This document shows, one piece after another, positions 62,201-63,747 of a stretch of DNA of 64,000 bases. This stretch comes from Patiria pectinifera (taxonomy: Eukaryota; Echinodermata; Asteroidea; Valvatida; Asterinidae): assembly GCA_029964075.1 (NCBI GenBank), contig CM057147.1:11553513-11617512 (forward strand), written 5' to 3'. The notes beneath the pieces were generated by a model. The model did no database searches, was not told the DNA's origin, and saw only the letters and a program-made list of their open reading frames with translations. The number at the start of each line of letters is the position of its first letter. The first letter of the stretch is position 1. The position numbers were made by a program, and so were the translations under genes.

Positions 62201-63747
62201 ATTCTACACAAGTGACAAAATTGATGTCACGTTTTAAAAATAAGCAGTGTTCCGTATGAAACATGTCTGTAAAAACAAAAACAGGCTTGATATTTCCTTA
62301 TGAAATGTCAGAGACAAATTTGCTTCCCTTTGGCTACCAGGAACACCACCCTCGACACATTTCAATTCATTAGAGGCATAGTTCAACATGGACAGATTCA
62401 TGAAGACGTGTACAATGCGATGTATGACCCACCATGGCGTGCTCGGCATGCTTGCACCATAGAGAAAGCAACAGATCTATGCTTGCAGGAAGGAAAGATC
62501 CATGGTCTACACAATTTGTTTGTTCCTATCCTGCAATGAAATTACCTGTCCAAGTAATGAAGCATTTATAAAATTATGCGCAATGACGATCAAGGAATCA
62601 TCTGGCTGAAATTATCCATGTATCCTTTAGTCGTCTTTGTTTTTTCTTTTTTTCTTTTTTACTAGAATGCCCATTGATCTCCCTACCCTTCCTGGAGAAT
62701 GTCGTCCAATGTTCCATCGACGATCGCTGCCTCGGCATCCAATGCTGCATCCATCTTGACTTTGTCATCACTGAACTCTTGCTGAGTGCAAGGATTCAAG
62801 TCGACCCTTGCAACTTCCAGCTGTATGTGGCCTTTGAGAACTGGGAACTGAACATCACTCTCTTCAGCTACACCTGGGGAAAGGTGGAAACGGTGAACAT
62901 TGGAAACGCTGTGATGTTGAGGTGAGTTTGGTGCTTATGTTTCTTCTGTTTGTTGAGGATTGGAGAATTGGGGAAAAATCTGTTCTTTTGATTGTTAATT
63001 GAAGTTACCAAATTTAAAGATGAAATACTCCTTAATTTGTAAAAATGGACTCGAAAGATACAATTCAGAACATTTCAAAACATGATTGGGCAATATGATT
63101 GAGCAACTTTTGATTTGAAATTGAGATCCTAGAATGCTGTTTTTCTCAGAATATACATCTTAGATGTTGAACACTTTTGTTGCTTCAAACAAACAAAATG
63201 CACAAATTACAAATGATGGACTATGTCTTTAAAAAGCCATTTAAGATGTTGCATTTGAATTCCATTTCAACTATCCATGTATACAAATATGACAAAATCG
63301 GATCCTTGAAGCACTGATACACAAGTATAGGAAGGAAACTATTAATTACAGTAGTTCTTTGGGCCGAGAACTTCTGGTGAGCACTACTTTCATTTATATG
63401 TCCCTATAAAAATATGACACTTTAATGCCAATGAAAATTACCTTGTGTAATTTGCCCCCCCCCAATAATTCAAATTTGTAACATTTGCTATTTTCAGCTA
63501 TTCCCTTGAGAAGCTGACAGCCAAGAGAGTCTTCTCTGTGACTTTGAGTCTCACGTTGTGCATTGATGACACCTGCACCATGAACCCAATACTTGACCAT
63601 GTCTGGGTTCCTATACCCTTGTGTAACACTAATGCTACATCATTCACCTTGCCTGGTGATGGCACAGTGGAGGGATTCATACGAGAGCTAGGCGGTCGCA
63701 TTGGAAACTCTGCTATTGACCTGGTGCTGGAGAAGTTTGGCCTGAGT
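8116..63747 (+). CDS. Giant multidomain secreted-type gene (48 exons in window, incomplete at both ends)
   Basis: I assembled 48 exons whose donor and acceptor phases agree at every junction, giving about 2520 codons with no internal stop. Approximate residue order: 45-350 helical region like the vitellogenin/MTP large lipid transfer family; 350-510 beta-type segment; 510-810 amphipathic helices; 830-1000 M23/LECT2-like fold; 1010-1060 Pro/Thr/Glu-rich linker; 1064-1123 helix; 1130-1169 SAP-like motif; 1170-1359 module 1; 1360-1406 second SAP-like motif; 1407-2520 modules 2-7. Modules share CLGxxCC, DPC, K(L/I)-containing strand, PIPLC and LPGDG motifs, about ten cysteines each, and N-glycosylation sequons, which implies secretion. 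No signal peptide or initiator Met is identifiable, so the 5' end lies upstream or was missed. The gene continues past 64000. Lipid carriage is inferred from the N-terminal similarity only. Start and end given are the first and last supported coding bases, and introns lie between. Confidence 0.8.
9218..9264 (+). CDS. Exon 2 (small, His/Gln/Asp-rich)
   Basis: The 47-base exon lies between TTACAG and GTAAAT. The phase-consistent frame reads GFQHQHHWDEQAGDDI. The alternative open frame (DFSINIIGMNKQEM) would need a previous exon ending after one base, which exon 1 does not give. The frame is therefore chosen by phase, not similarity. Confidence 0.5.
9620..9960. repeat. Dispersed intronic repeat copy
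   Basis: It contains TGTGACCTCTTTCCATTGCAC, GGGAGGGACAC and TGAATGTGCACAAGCCAAT. Related strings recur near 17780-17870, 34555-34680, 47150-47230, 48510-48640 and 56370-56440. The overlapping open frames are not conserved and are not called as genes. Confidence 0.45.
10413..10537 (+). CDS. Exon 3 (N-terminal beta segment)
   Basis: A clean exon with a GTACAA donor. It encodes FPEMQTVSEGQLTFVGES, a short Pro/Asp-rich loop and TDSIHLRK. Alternating hydrophobic residues suggest beta strands, as expected at the end of the N-terminal barrel of lipid transfer proteins. Confidence 0.8.
10538..11369. other. Intron 3, no feature seen
   Basis: AT-rich intron without recognisable repeat or conserved frame. 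The open frame at 10824-11111 has no domain I can name and no matching splice context. Confidence 0.5.
11370..11460 (+). CDS. Exon 4
   Basis: It lies between TTCCTAG and GTATGA and encodes LQNVHLNFDMTSLKEEIADN followed by LTCMRTAPM. It is a strand then a helix, leading into the helical domain. NLT is a possible N-glycosylation site. Confidence 0.8.
12083..12197 (+). CDS. Exon 5 (start of helical domain)
   Basis: It encodes CYQKLVQTLHSVPDAQKLAE then IVSPMYKLPLS. The pattern FxxLVxxLRxL...L is typical of the first helices after the N-terminal sheet in vitellogenin-type proteins. Confidence 0.85.
12235..12515 (-). mobile_element. Truncated copy of the GC-rich TIR element seen at 60736
   Basis: Reverse complement of about 60738-61005, including GCGCTCTCACTGCGTCCTT, the ATCGCAGCGACAACTA region and the AAGGCCCTGTCA end. 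Only one half is present. It is much richer in GC and CpG than the surrounding intron. The overlapping open frames on both strands are artefacts of this element. Confidence 0.75.
12513..12605. repeat. 24-bp direct repeat
   Basis: TAAGCACATAATTGCTAGGC (plus AATA) occurs at 12513-12536 and again at 12582-12605. It lies just outside the end of the truncated element and could be a local duplication linked to its insertion. Confidence 0.8.
12681..12855 (+). CDS. Exon 6 (helical domain)
   Basis: The acceptor is TTTTCTCAG and the donor GTAGTG. It encodes RLNMLDAVAGIHTDASQSLL and then LILLSPKPNKELVERLLIAS. In lipid transfer proteins the equivalent repeat is LLDALxxAGTxAS..., then Pro-x-x-x-Leu-Leu. 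This is the strongest family signal in the N-terminal part. Confidence 0.85.
12991..13042 (+). CDS. Exon 7
   Basis: A 52-base exon after a T-rich tract and CAG, with a GTAAGT donor. It encodes HYLETVEDIAFQPHKFP, a helical segment linking exons 6 and 8. Confidence 0.8.
13591..13728 (+). CDS. Exon 8 (helical domain, ALGSMA motif)
   Basis: It encodes SLKDPEIQRVAVLALGSMAG and ends IVRKIEDKLGVH. The string A(L)LALGSLA is a hallmark of the helical region of vitellogenin and MTP, which supports the family call. Confidence 0.88.
14287..14498 (+). CDS. Exon 9 (helical domain, ALGNAG motif)
   Basis: It encodes EFHHDTVALIEALGNAGLHR, FPHIQSY and LLKRAGLHSLRDY. The (E/K)ALGNAG...ix...l pattern followed by an R-A-A/G-L-x-x-L-R helix is characteristic of vitellogenin_N-type superhelices. 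Confidence 0.9.
14907..15040 (+). CDS. Exon 10 (end of helical domain)
   Basis: It encodes AAGILLKSALDEDENEHVRY then EASLFYKNHPMGG and ends FVTPEE. The acidic stretch followed by EVRxEAxxxL...P matches the last helices of the lipid-transfer helical domain. Confidence 0.88.
15041..16834. other. Intron 10, no clear feature
   Basis: 1.8 kb. A GC-rich patch near 15600-15660 stands out from AT-rich surroundings. I see no conserved frame, inverted repeat or RNA gene. Confidence 0.45.
16835..17037 (+). CDS. Exon 11 (beta-sheet start, basic cleavage-like site)
   Basis: It opens with EYSAVNSSQDVAITAVSVPS, then SRHRLRRGFW and a strand-rich part ending EFGLTIRNELNMNI. RHRLRR fits a furin-type R-x-x-R/RR site near residue 412-417, as found between domains in many lipid carriers. 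Cleavage is inference. NSS is a possible glycosylation site. Confidence 0.88.
17338..17483 (+). CDS. Exon 12 (beta segment)
   Basis: It encodes PLSGHLSVDLLDEAYATVVV, GLVGFSLDLARARFCFNG and YNLNILQ. Alternating hydrophobic residues suggest amphipathic beta strands, as in the C-sheet of lipid transfer proteins. The donor is GTATGT. Confidence 0.88.
17995..18227 (-). mobile_element. Truncated hAT-like MITE (relative of 53501 element)
   Basis: Reverse complement of the first part of the element at 53501-53831. The end GGATCCGCCCTTG lies at 18215-18227, and the GGGGCCCTTAAGCGGGCCCCG block is shared. Similarity stops near 17995 at GATGTCACA, so the second inverted end is missing. It includes a 14-base C run. 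Confidence 0.75.
18580..18606 (+). CDS. Exon 13, possible 27-base microexon
   Basis: A long T tract and TTTGCAG precede KVFYEFEYR, with a weak GTAGCT donor. The frame continues open to 18656, where a better GTAAAA donor exists, but that would leave two bases and exon 14 can only start in phase 0. Exons 12 and 14 also join directly in phase, so this exon may be optional. Confidence 0.4.
19007..19189 (+). CDS. Exon 14 (amphipathic helices)
   Basis: It encodes EFGVERISDFVKAYDLIIGQ, NIRRAVDIVVGLFNG and LFDDFVQALENIPSNIT. Long helices with regular hydrophobic faces resemble lipid-surface helices. In-frame TGA at 18959 and a single AG force the start at 19007. Confidence 0.88.
19451..19553. repeat. 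Short perfect-stem foldback
   Basis: AAAAGGTAAG...GCAAAACGAAAACAATT is followed after a short loop by its near-complement AATTGTTTTCGTTTTACC...CTTACCTTTT. The arms are about 44 bases with few mismatches. It would form a strong hairpin in the pre-mRNA. Confidence 0.8.
19747..20142. mobile_element. About 396-bp foldback MITE
   Basis: The ends read CACCTGTTTCAGATAGGCA on the left and the complement of CACCTGTTTCAGACTGGCA on the right. The inner arms share GGTATCTATATAGGACCA and its complement (19938-19955, 19979-19996). The arms are interrupted by unequal sequence. No transposase. The superfamily was not identified. Confidence 0.75.
20225..20555. repeat. Inverted AAGGGCATAT repeat pair
   Basis: GTGCCCGGCAGAAGGGCATAT near 20229-20249 and the complement of TGCCTGGCAAAAGGGCATAT near 20525-20550 are inverted. 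Two more copies of the core lie at 20465 and 20511. It may be a small non-autonomous element. Confidence 0.5.
20681..20833 (+). CDS. Exon 15 (amphipathic helices)
   Basis: It encodes NVRYVATEAVSRLSQFDPDQ, VINVVNKATQLFSDIKTD and VMEFYQ, between CTTATATAG and GTCATT. The helical pattern continues that of exon 14. Confidence 0.87.
21666..21808 (+). CDS. Exon 16 (amphipathic helices)
   Basis: It encodes LPWAAEQIWKSIIAIADSIV, DLLKSPLKAIADIFKGVL. Strong hydrophobic periodicity and a GTAAGT donor. Joins exon 17 across an AA|C codon. Confidence 0.9.
21831..22020 (-). mobile_element. tRNA-derived SINE-like head
   Basis: On the minus strand GTGGGTTCGGGCCCCAC (21936-21951) resembles a pol III B box. 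The flanking order resembles other tRNA-like heads in this window (25390, 34246). No clear A box or tail was found, so the call is tentative. Confidence 0.3.
22050..22157. repeat. Small imperfect foldback
   Basis: AAGAATAAT...CAGATGGAATGTTACATTCCAT and ATGGAATGGAACATTGTCATCTGG...ATTATTCTT are imperfect inverted repeats with a short centre. Confidence 0.6.
22497..22697 (-). pseudogene. Possible coding remnant, unknown
   Basis: The minus-strand frame reads LPTIIYSNKDAYSLNGGGVI, AFPNGPEISKLKWKKF and TPSDLLYKGKWLEEESKV. Its composition looks protein-like, but I recognise no family. It lies in intron 16 and is probably a transposon-derived fragment. Confidence 0.3.
22724..22794 (+). CDS. Exon 17 (charged helix)
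   Basis: The 71-base exon encodes IKTAVIEIKNAKKEVEEANF then FKE. A charged, probably coiled helix, with a GTGAGG donor. Confidence 0.82.
23274..23486 (+). pseudogene. Possible coding remnant, unknown
   Basis: The frame contains LVKTSRLIDTMTG, GQTIFAIRTLCRSLDVEPTD and IQFLTNLLKKN before a stop. It looks like real protein but has no place in the gene model and no family I recognise. It is probably a transposon fragment in intron 17. Confidence 0.3.
23540..23850 (+). mobile_element. Dispersed family copy with CArG-like core
   Basis: It shares TTGGTCGAGAGCCCGTCA, the TGTCACATGAAAT...GGACTCCTATGAAAT block and CTCCATATAAGGAG with the copy at 30765-31330, and in reverse with 50310-50960. It breaks into a foldback element at its right end. 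Confidence 0.7.
23860..24353. mobile_element. About 494-bp foldback element
   Basis: The left arm (about 23860-24025) and right arm (about 24185-24353) are inverted copies. Shared strings include ATGCAACCCTAAA, AGCGGTTAGGTGGATTTTTA (imperfect), TTCTTTCAAA and GCTGAGAAAATG. It is inserted in or beside the dispersed copy at 23540. No coding content. Confidence 0.75.
24653..24816 (+). CDS. Exon 18 (amphipathic helices)
   Basis: It encodes YWFDLPKVIGDMLNELREHL, NIRRDLSVWVDEIVG and DPVKKLTGGAVDS. The plus-strand frame from 24529 is open upstream, but the splice site at GCCAG fixes the start. Confidence 0.88.
25360..25460 (-). mobile_element. SINE-like fragment
   Basis: The minus strand carries TCTGAGTTCAAACCCAG, a good match to a pol III B box, next to CTTAGTTCTTGTGTCCTTCA-like sequence. 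The A box is not clear. Confidence 0.3.
25511..25677 (+). CDS. Exon 19 (amphipathic helices)
   Basis: It encodes LRRRVKDEIESIFQDLMEPI, PIVNLLKPFFELYDLVFSTV and DAVKKAYQTLKEG. Last of the helical block before the M23-like domain. The donor is GTGAGT. Confidence 0.9.
26226..26406 (+). CDS. Exon 20 (start of M23/LECT2-like domain)
   Basis: After LVMKLFGPKAHERFPRKY comes PGSGECASGGFYPTDSAGYY and DQGVDLEISAGAM. LECT2 and M23 peptidases have H-Q-G-V-D with His and Asp as zinc ligands. Here Asp replaces the His (codon at 26368) and the second Asp is kept. The domain continues in exons 21 and 22. Confidence 0.88.
26407..27842. other. Intron 20
   Basis: 1.4 kb. Apart from the transposase remnant listed at 27075, I see only AT-rich sequence and T tracts. 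Confidence 0.5.
27075..27305 (-). pseudogene. Mariner/Tc1-type transposase C-terminal remnant
   Basis: On the minus strand one frame reads LILLYLKDQVYR, then TLHELCQRITVEV and RAIADM, a stop, then CIDVNDRQVEG. This matches the order (FFLWG)YLKDxVY...TLxELxxRI...RxxxCIxxNGxxxE found at the end of mariner-like transposases. No DDE core is seen. Dead fragment in intron 20. Confidence 0.5.
27843..27995 (+). CDS. Exon 21 (M23/LECT2-like domain, core)
   Basis: It encodes LVAPFSGVLFKSAG, QVTLLAGGGAFRNIKIFIDN and ISETEGVN. VxAPFSG directly after GVDxxxSAG is the strongest match to the LECT2/M23 fold. The remainder fits its beta-sandwich strands. The first strand is short of any catalytic residue. 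Confidence 0.9.
28566..28823 (+). CDS. Exon 22 (M23/LECT2-like domain, end)
   Basis: It encodes VIAGTVIGTVG (the GxxIG strand typical of M23), then NYIHLFMKNSK. In active M23 enzymes this site is H-x-H. Here the first, catalytic His is Tyr (28626) and the second is kept (28632). A longer acidic and basic tail follows. An earlier donor at 28811 is possible in the same phase. Confidence 0.85.
29042..29100. repeat. G homopolymer in intron 22
   Basis: A run of nine or ten G bases near 29085-29096. Such runs are common in this window (5628, 5915, 7478, 14846, 34765, 37385, 52553) and produce false open frames. Confidence 0.6.
29690..29855 (+). CDS. Exon 23 (Pro/Thr/Glu-rich linker)
   Basis: It encodes GRTVKAGTLLGGDNNGETED, then a stretch rich in Pro, Thr and Asp (RQPPPDTTTDRPDPSKIPPK) and LDEALSQ. 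Probably a flexible, possibly O-glycosylated spacer. Confidence 0.87.
30430..30608 (+). CDS. Exon 24 (helix before SAP-like motif)
   Basis: It encodes EILGLPVPKIGSG, FENFTLRNLKIGSILAFARK and KTADDLLTVVKTIV. NFT is a possible glycosylation site. Confidence 0.87.
30765..31330 (+). mobile_element. Dispersed family copy with CArG-like core
   Basis: It includes ATTGGTCGAGAGCCCGTCACG, CCATATAAGG (31070-31079) and, at the 3' side, TGGAGTCTGGATACTGATAAT. Related to 23540, 50310 (reverse) and 53230. No coding frame is shared among copies. Confidence 0.75.
31620..31758 (+). CDS. Exon 25 (SAP-like motif 1)
   Basis: It encodes KLVSDKPCVLAESLSNDMLR then IELQQRGLSSQGDRKTLLQR. The pattern L-x-x-x-L...L-x-x-R-G-L...G-x-(R/K)-x-x-L-x-x-R is the SAP helix-turn-helix, usually nuclear and DNA-binding. 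Here it precedes the first cysteine module. The single Cys aligns with the linker Cys of later modules. Confidence 0.85.
31759..32865. other. Intron 25, no feature seen
   Basis: A short G run lies near 32463. Open frames on both strands lack any recognisable domain. Confidence 0.45.
32866..33075 (+). CDS. Exon 26 (module 1, cysteine segment)
   Basis: Cysteine segment with CPLLQVSLP, C-x5-SCLGVECC and FDPCEFQFVLG, then WNYTIQILDVEFG. Six cysteines in the spacing shared by all seven modules. NYT is a sequon in the same place as NLT, NVS and NIT in modules 5, 6 and 7. Confidence 0.9.
33076..34107. other. Intron 26, no clear feature
   Basis: AT-rich, about 1 kb, with no recognised element or conserved frame. 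Confidence 0.4.
34108..34174 (+). CDS. Exon 27 (module 1, connector)
   Basis: It encodes KEWDMPVPFDIPFVDDMELH then LR. This piece is a separate exon only in module 1. In modules 4-7 it is fused to the cysteine exon, and in modules 2-3 to the following exon. Confidence 0.85.
34238..34312 (-). mobile_element. tRNA-derived SINE head
   Basis: The minus strand has an A-box-like CTCAGTTGATAGATTGCC (34281-34298) and a B-box GCAGGTTCAAACACC (34246-34260) with tRNA-like spacing. No intact cloverleaf is obvious, so this is a SINE head rather than a functional tRNA gene. Confidence 0.5.
35255..35418 (+). CDS. Exon 28 (module 1, strand segment)
   Basis: It encodes YRIEKSRTQLLVSMAVGFC, a Cys after seven residues, then IQVLKDSAIALPVCHSDGT. 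Equivalent to YSIxKLD...C...C...PIPLC of later modules, but lacks the glycosylation sequon they carry. Confidence 0.88.
35539..35666 (+). CDS. Exon 29 (module 1, terminal helix)
   Basis: It encodes IDLEEYFSRAALKNLLKETG, EELLKAG and WKYVLEELGIPM. Equivalent to GDGTIxGFLxxLG...AIDxxLxxLGL of later modules, with LPGDG replaced. Confidence 0.85.
37242..37262. repeat. Telomere-like (CCCTAA) run
   Basis: About three and a half units of CCCTAA at 37242-37262 in the left arm. The matching place in the right arm goes from GGATGTTGG to other sequence, so the run is specific to one arm. Confidence 0.7.
37310..38055 (+). pseudogene. Frameshifted transposon protein remnant (left arm)
   Basis: Shifting frames read FEGKIGFRSN, EEGVDLSPSTLSLTSLIKQY, PTTSAINATVTLRGMTY, ERCSVCPKEIADEEPIISDI, DTDDFLNNNF and LMRIKDAKTVSQILADEEAE. 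The order (ATxxxGMTxSK..., then LERxxxCPxEIAxGxPxI, then NDDF) resembles a multi-copy uncharacterised animal protein that I associate with mobile elements. The precise family name is not known to me. Several frameshifts and stops. Confidence 0.55.
38260..38790 (-). pseudogene. Frameshifted transposon protein remnant (right arm)
   Basis: The minus strand carries the same protein pieces as the left arm (VDLSPSTPPLTSLITQYVIK-like region, MTYSKEL, MHDLERCSVSPEEIAEGEPS). The right copy keeps MTYSKEL where the left has a stop after MTYMQQ. Also broken by frameshifts. Confidence 0.5.
41167..41308 (+). CDS. Exon 30 (SAP-like motif 2)
   Basis: It encodes ELLGGKEPCPTPSSLSKMQL, then IATLEERQLATNGTRMEMEA and RLSQDD. 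Same L...L-x-x-R...G-(T/K)-x-x-x-x-x-RL pattern as exon 25. It lies between modules 1 and 2 and begins with the linker-type xLxxxxxC. Confidence 0.82.
41309..42899. other. Intron 30
   Basis: AACCATGACGAGTCGAT occurs twice, at 42067 and 42151, marking a short duplication. Otherwise AT-rich sequence with no recognised element. Confidence 0.45.
42900..43130 (+). CDS. Exon 31 (module 2, cysteine segment)
   Basis: It has CQLFTLPEF, C-x5-CLRLDCCLQLDLED and IDACDFTFYVAF, ending LLLSYEWG. The usual DPC is DAC and CLG is CLR. The sixth-cysteine spacing is kept. No sequon in this segment. The intron falls inside the final G, as in modules 1 and 3. Confidence 0.9.
43247..43266. repeat. CA microsatellite
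   Basis: About ten CA units in intron 31. Confidence 0.9.
43810..44010 (+). CDS. Exon 32 (module 2, strand segment)
   Basis: It encodes YSINKLDAEKAFEIDFGASI, C-x6-C, and YRVPVPFCNSNFSFSLP. NFS is the conserved sequon. The donor splits the G of LP-G, as in module 3. Confidence 0.9.
44112..44559. mobile_element. About 448-bp palindromic MITE, Tc1/mariner-like
   Basis: The ends read TA-CACCCAACCAAAAAAAAGT and ACTTTCTTTTTTGGTTGAGTG-TA. The long arms mirror each other up to a short centre near 44320, sharing GTTGCACTTTTGTATGCGTG and its complement. TA at both ends fits the Tc1/mariner target duplication. Non-autonomous. Confidence 0.8.
44733..45048 (+). mobile_element. Penelope-like RT fragment flanked by inverted arms
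   Basis: The left (44733-44800) and right (44983-45048) arms are inverted copies containing ACACCATGTGCGAATAATTT. Between them a plus-strand frame (about 44833-44942) reads RFFGQPTIHKPEIPLRPIVA then SRGSPTY. This matches the (R)FYGLPKIHKPxxPLRPIVSxxGSPTY motif of Penelope-like reverse transcriptases. Only this short piece remains. Confidence 0.7.
45332..45481 (+). CDS. Exon 33 (module 2, terminal helix plus linker)
   Basis: It encodes GGTTLREFINQVGPSAGQQA, VNILLEFIGLRDKINDGPCD and ALIGPDEE. Here the helix and the Cys-containing linker share one exon. In modules 3-7 the linker is a separate small exon. Confidence 0.88.
45559..45932. repeat. Tandem duplication, period 187 bp
   Basis: Two adjacent copies starting ACGCAGATCTTT at 45559 and 45746. 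Each includes TTGAGGAAGGTAGAGCCC and TTCTTGGTTATCTA. The copies differ at scattered bases. Confidence 0.85.
46090..46302 (+). CDS. Exon 34 (module 3, cysteine segment)
   Basis: It has VCTDVSLPLLPSG, C-x5-RCLGIRCCTELDLE and LDPCEFTLSMGLGKW, ending FDYHWG. Full six-cysteine pattern. Intron in the final G. Confidence 0.92.
46749..46955 (+). CDS. Exon 35 (module 3, strand segment)
   Basis: It encodes EELKIGKALTLIYTIDKLTE, DLALSLCLQDSDC and RVPIPLCNENFTFTLP. NFT is the conserved sequon. The IGKALTL connector is part of this exon, unlike modules 4-7. Confidence 0.92.
46956..49000. other. Intron 35
   Basis: 2 kb with a dispersed repeat copy near 47150-47230, a patch rich in TTCGCAAA/GCGAA (47430-47640), a degenerate tandem repeat (47790-48345) and a further dispersed copy near 48510-48640. 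No gene is seen. Confidence 0.5.
47790..48345. repeat. Degenerate tandem repeat with AGGTCA-like half sites
   Basis: About four copies of a roughly 155-bp unit. Each has TGACCTCT or TGACCTAT, then AGGTCACC or a variant, then AGAGGTCA/AGGGCA and AGATATxAATT. Copies begin near 47799, 47957, 48119 and 48269. The strings match nuclear-receptor half sites, but function is not shown. Confidence 0.55.
49001..49092 (+). CDS. Exon 36 (module 3, terminal helix)
   Basis: It encodes DGTIKGFLQMLGQNAAESAI then DAILEHLGLS. Donor GTAAGT after a complete codon. Confidence 0.92.
49477..49537 (+). CDS. Exon 37 (linker 3)
   Basis: The 61-base exon encodes EFISRMPCVRPQVTQDGWHR. One Cys at position 8, as in all linkers. 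Confidence 0.85.
49818..50079 (+). CDS. Exon 38 (module 4, cysteine segment plus connector)
   Basis: It has CPKDVRLPHLPRN, C-x5-KCLGFDCCLELPI and FDPCNYQLSVSLGSW, then YQWGQQEEVDIGKAVTIR. From here on the connector is in the same exon and the intron lies after ...TI-R. Confidence 0.92.
50310..50960 (-). mobile_element. Dispersed family copy, reverse orientation
   Basis: The minus strand matches 30765-31330, including the CCATAAGG(AG) core, GAGAGCCCGTCACGTGGGTGG and the TTGGTCCxTTTACCGTTTTATTGGT region. At 50330-50455 an internal palindrome contains TTAAGACTGGCTTGG and its complement. It preserves an uninterrupted AGCACATATTTATGCC site that is split by an insertion at 53501. Confidence 0.75.
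51117..51363 (+). CDS. Exon 39 (module 4, strand and helix)
   Basis: It encodes LTIDKLDAEELFQINLDISI, C-x5-C, SLVPIPFCNLSASFELPGDG and LAIQAGLRKLGIV. The strand and helix parts, separate exons in modules 1-3, are fused here. NLS is the sequon. Confidence 0.93.
51364..53006. other. Intron 39
   Basis: 1.6 kb. It contains an AT dinucleotide run near 51772-51792 and a G/C-rich patch with a 13-base G run at 52540-52610. No gene is seen. Confidence 0.5.
53007..53061 (+). CDS. Exon 40 (linker 4)
   Basis: The 55-base exon encodes QYVSNQQCDMEILAPSEN, with the conserved Cys at position 8. Donor GTAAGT. Confidence 0.85.
53230..53500 (+). mobile_element. Dispersed family copy, internally deleted
   Basis: It begins AAGACAGTTTACCCAAACCTATTGGTCGG and passes to GACTCCTTTGATAAGGTATG..., lacking the middle part of the 30765 copy. 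It ends at AGCACACA, where the hAT-like element follows. Confidence 0.7.
53501..53831 (+). mobile_element. hAT-like MITE, 331 bp, with 8-bp target duplication
   Basis: The inverted ends are CAAGGGCGGATCC (53501-53513) and GGATCCGCCCTTG (53819-53831). The flanks are AGCACACA and AGCACACT, an 8-bp duplication with one mismatch. CA-starting ends and an 8-bp duplication are hAT hallmarks. No transposase is encoded. A truncated relative lies at 17995-18227. Confidence 0.85.
53927..54182 (+). CDS. Exon 41 (module 5, cysteine segment plus connector)
   Basis: It has CPLLRLPPPSSL, C-x5-RCLGLTCCASLDLV and LDPCEFQLSVGLGSW, then KNLTLFEYDWG and VLDISDSVRIE. NLT is a sequon. An AG at 53939 is also possible, but the start at 53927 keeps the first Cys. 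Confidence 0.92.
54183..55174. other. Intron 41, no clear feature
   Basis: About 1 kb. GCATTGGTAATTGTTCGG is repeated directly at 54285 and 54309. Otherwise nothing is recognised. Confidence 0.45.
55175..55421 (+). CDS. Exon 42 (module 5, strand and helix)
   Basis: It encodes YNVDKLNEQKEFLIDLSVIL, C-x5-C, HVPIPICNPNATFSLPGDG and AAVDLVLDYLGLK. NAT is the sequon. The donor is GTGAGA. Confidence 0.93.
55500..56010. repeat. Tandem repeat, about 85-bp unit, six copies
   Basis: ACACCACTCATGG followed by TGTGCATGTATGGCATATTATG and AGCATCTTCACATGAGCA recurs near 55536, 55615, 55702, 55798, 55882 and 55966 (spacing 79-96). The open frames with repeated WFVHVWHIM-type text are only this repeat translated. 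Confidence 0.8.
56853..56910 (+). CDS. Exon 43 (linker 5)
   Basis: The 58-base exon encodes NFLSRDTCSLPPALPVGSD, with Cys at position 8 and donor GTAAGT. Confidence 0.87.
57035..57620. repeat. GATTGACT(T)G minisatellite
   Basis: Dozens of degenerate copies of TGATTGACTGATGATTGACT, with the 11-12-base core TGATTGACTGA or TGATTGACTTG. Some copies carry GATGACTTG or GAGTGACTGATGATTTAATT. A shorter, related TGATGACTTG cluster lies at 21030-21072. Confidence 0.9.
57621..58520. other. Rest of intron 43, nothing clear
   Basis: A CpG-containing patch near 58265-58380 (ACGCACG, GACGCACATGCG) stands out. No gene or named repeat is recognised. Confidence 0.45.
58521..58773 (+). CDS. Exon 44 (module 6, cysteine segment plus connector)
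   Basis: It has CPVQIPDSLPN, C-x5-RCTSLHCCLNLDLK and IDPCDYALSVGLELW, then FNVSLFSYEWG and FMIGDALSVR. CLG is changed to CTS. NVS is a sequon. Confidence 0.92.
59058..59304 (+). CDS. Exon 45 (module 6, strand and helix; two cysteines lost)
   Basis: It encodes FSIDKLDATKEYEVDLAFSL, then IIDGIATDFPIMA with neither of the usual two cysteines, RIPIPLCDANLSLALPGDG and AIQLVLTKLNLQ. NLS is the sequon. Confidence 0.93.
60649..60703 (+). CDS. Exon 46 (linker 6)
   Basis: The 55-base exon encodes DTIIGTTCQLPSQITTGT. Conserved Cys at position 8 and a GTAAGT donor. Confidence 0.87.
60736..61460. mobile_element. GC-rich TIR element, about 725 bp
   Basis: The left end reads AAAGGCCCTGTCACACTGTC and the right end TGTGAAAGGCCCTA, preceded by GAGATCGCATATAA, which mirrors GCGATCTTATATGCGC on the left. 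The interior is rich in GAGCGC/GCGCTC and CpG, unlike the flanking intron. A half copy in reverse is at 12235-12515. No transposase. Confidence 0.75.
61461..62665. other. Rest of intron 46, nothing clear
   Basis: The open frame at 62300-62539 has no recognised domain and no compatible splice site. Treated as non-coding. Confidence 0.4.
62666..62921 (+). CDS. Exon 47 (module 7, cysteine segment plus connector)
   Basis: It has CPLISLPFLEN, C-x5-RCLGIQCCIHLDFV and VDPCNFQLYVAFENW, then LNITLFSYTWG and VNIGNAVMLR. NIT is a sequon. Confidence 0.93.
63498..63747 (+). CDS. Exon 48 (module 7, strand and helix; last in window)
   Basis: It encodes YSLEKLTAKRVFSVTLSLTL, C-x5-C, VWVPIPLCNTNATSFTLPGD and AIDLVLEKFGLS, with a GTGAGT donor. 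NAT is the sequon. The module-7 linker and the rest of the gene lie beyond 64000. Confidence 0.93.

Noticed and set aside
62300..62539. 79-codon plus-strand frame in intron 46
   Set aside because: No module motif, no sequon or cysteine spacing, and no splice sites fitting the phase between exons 46 and 47.
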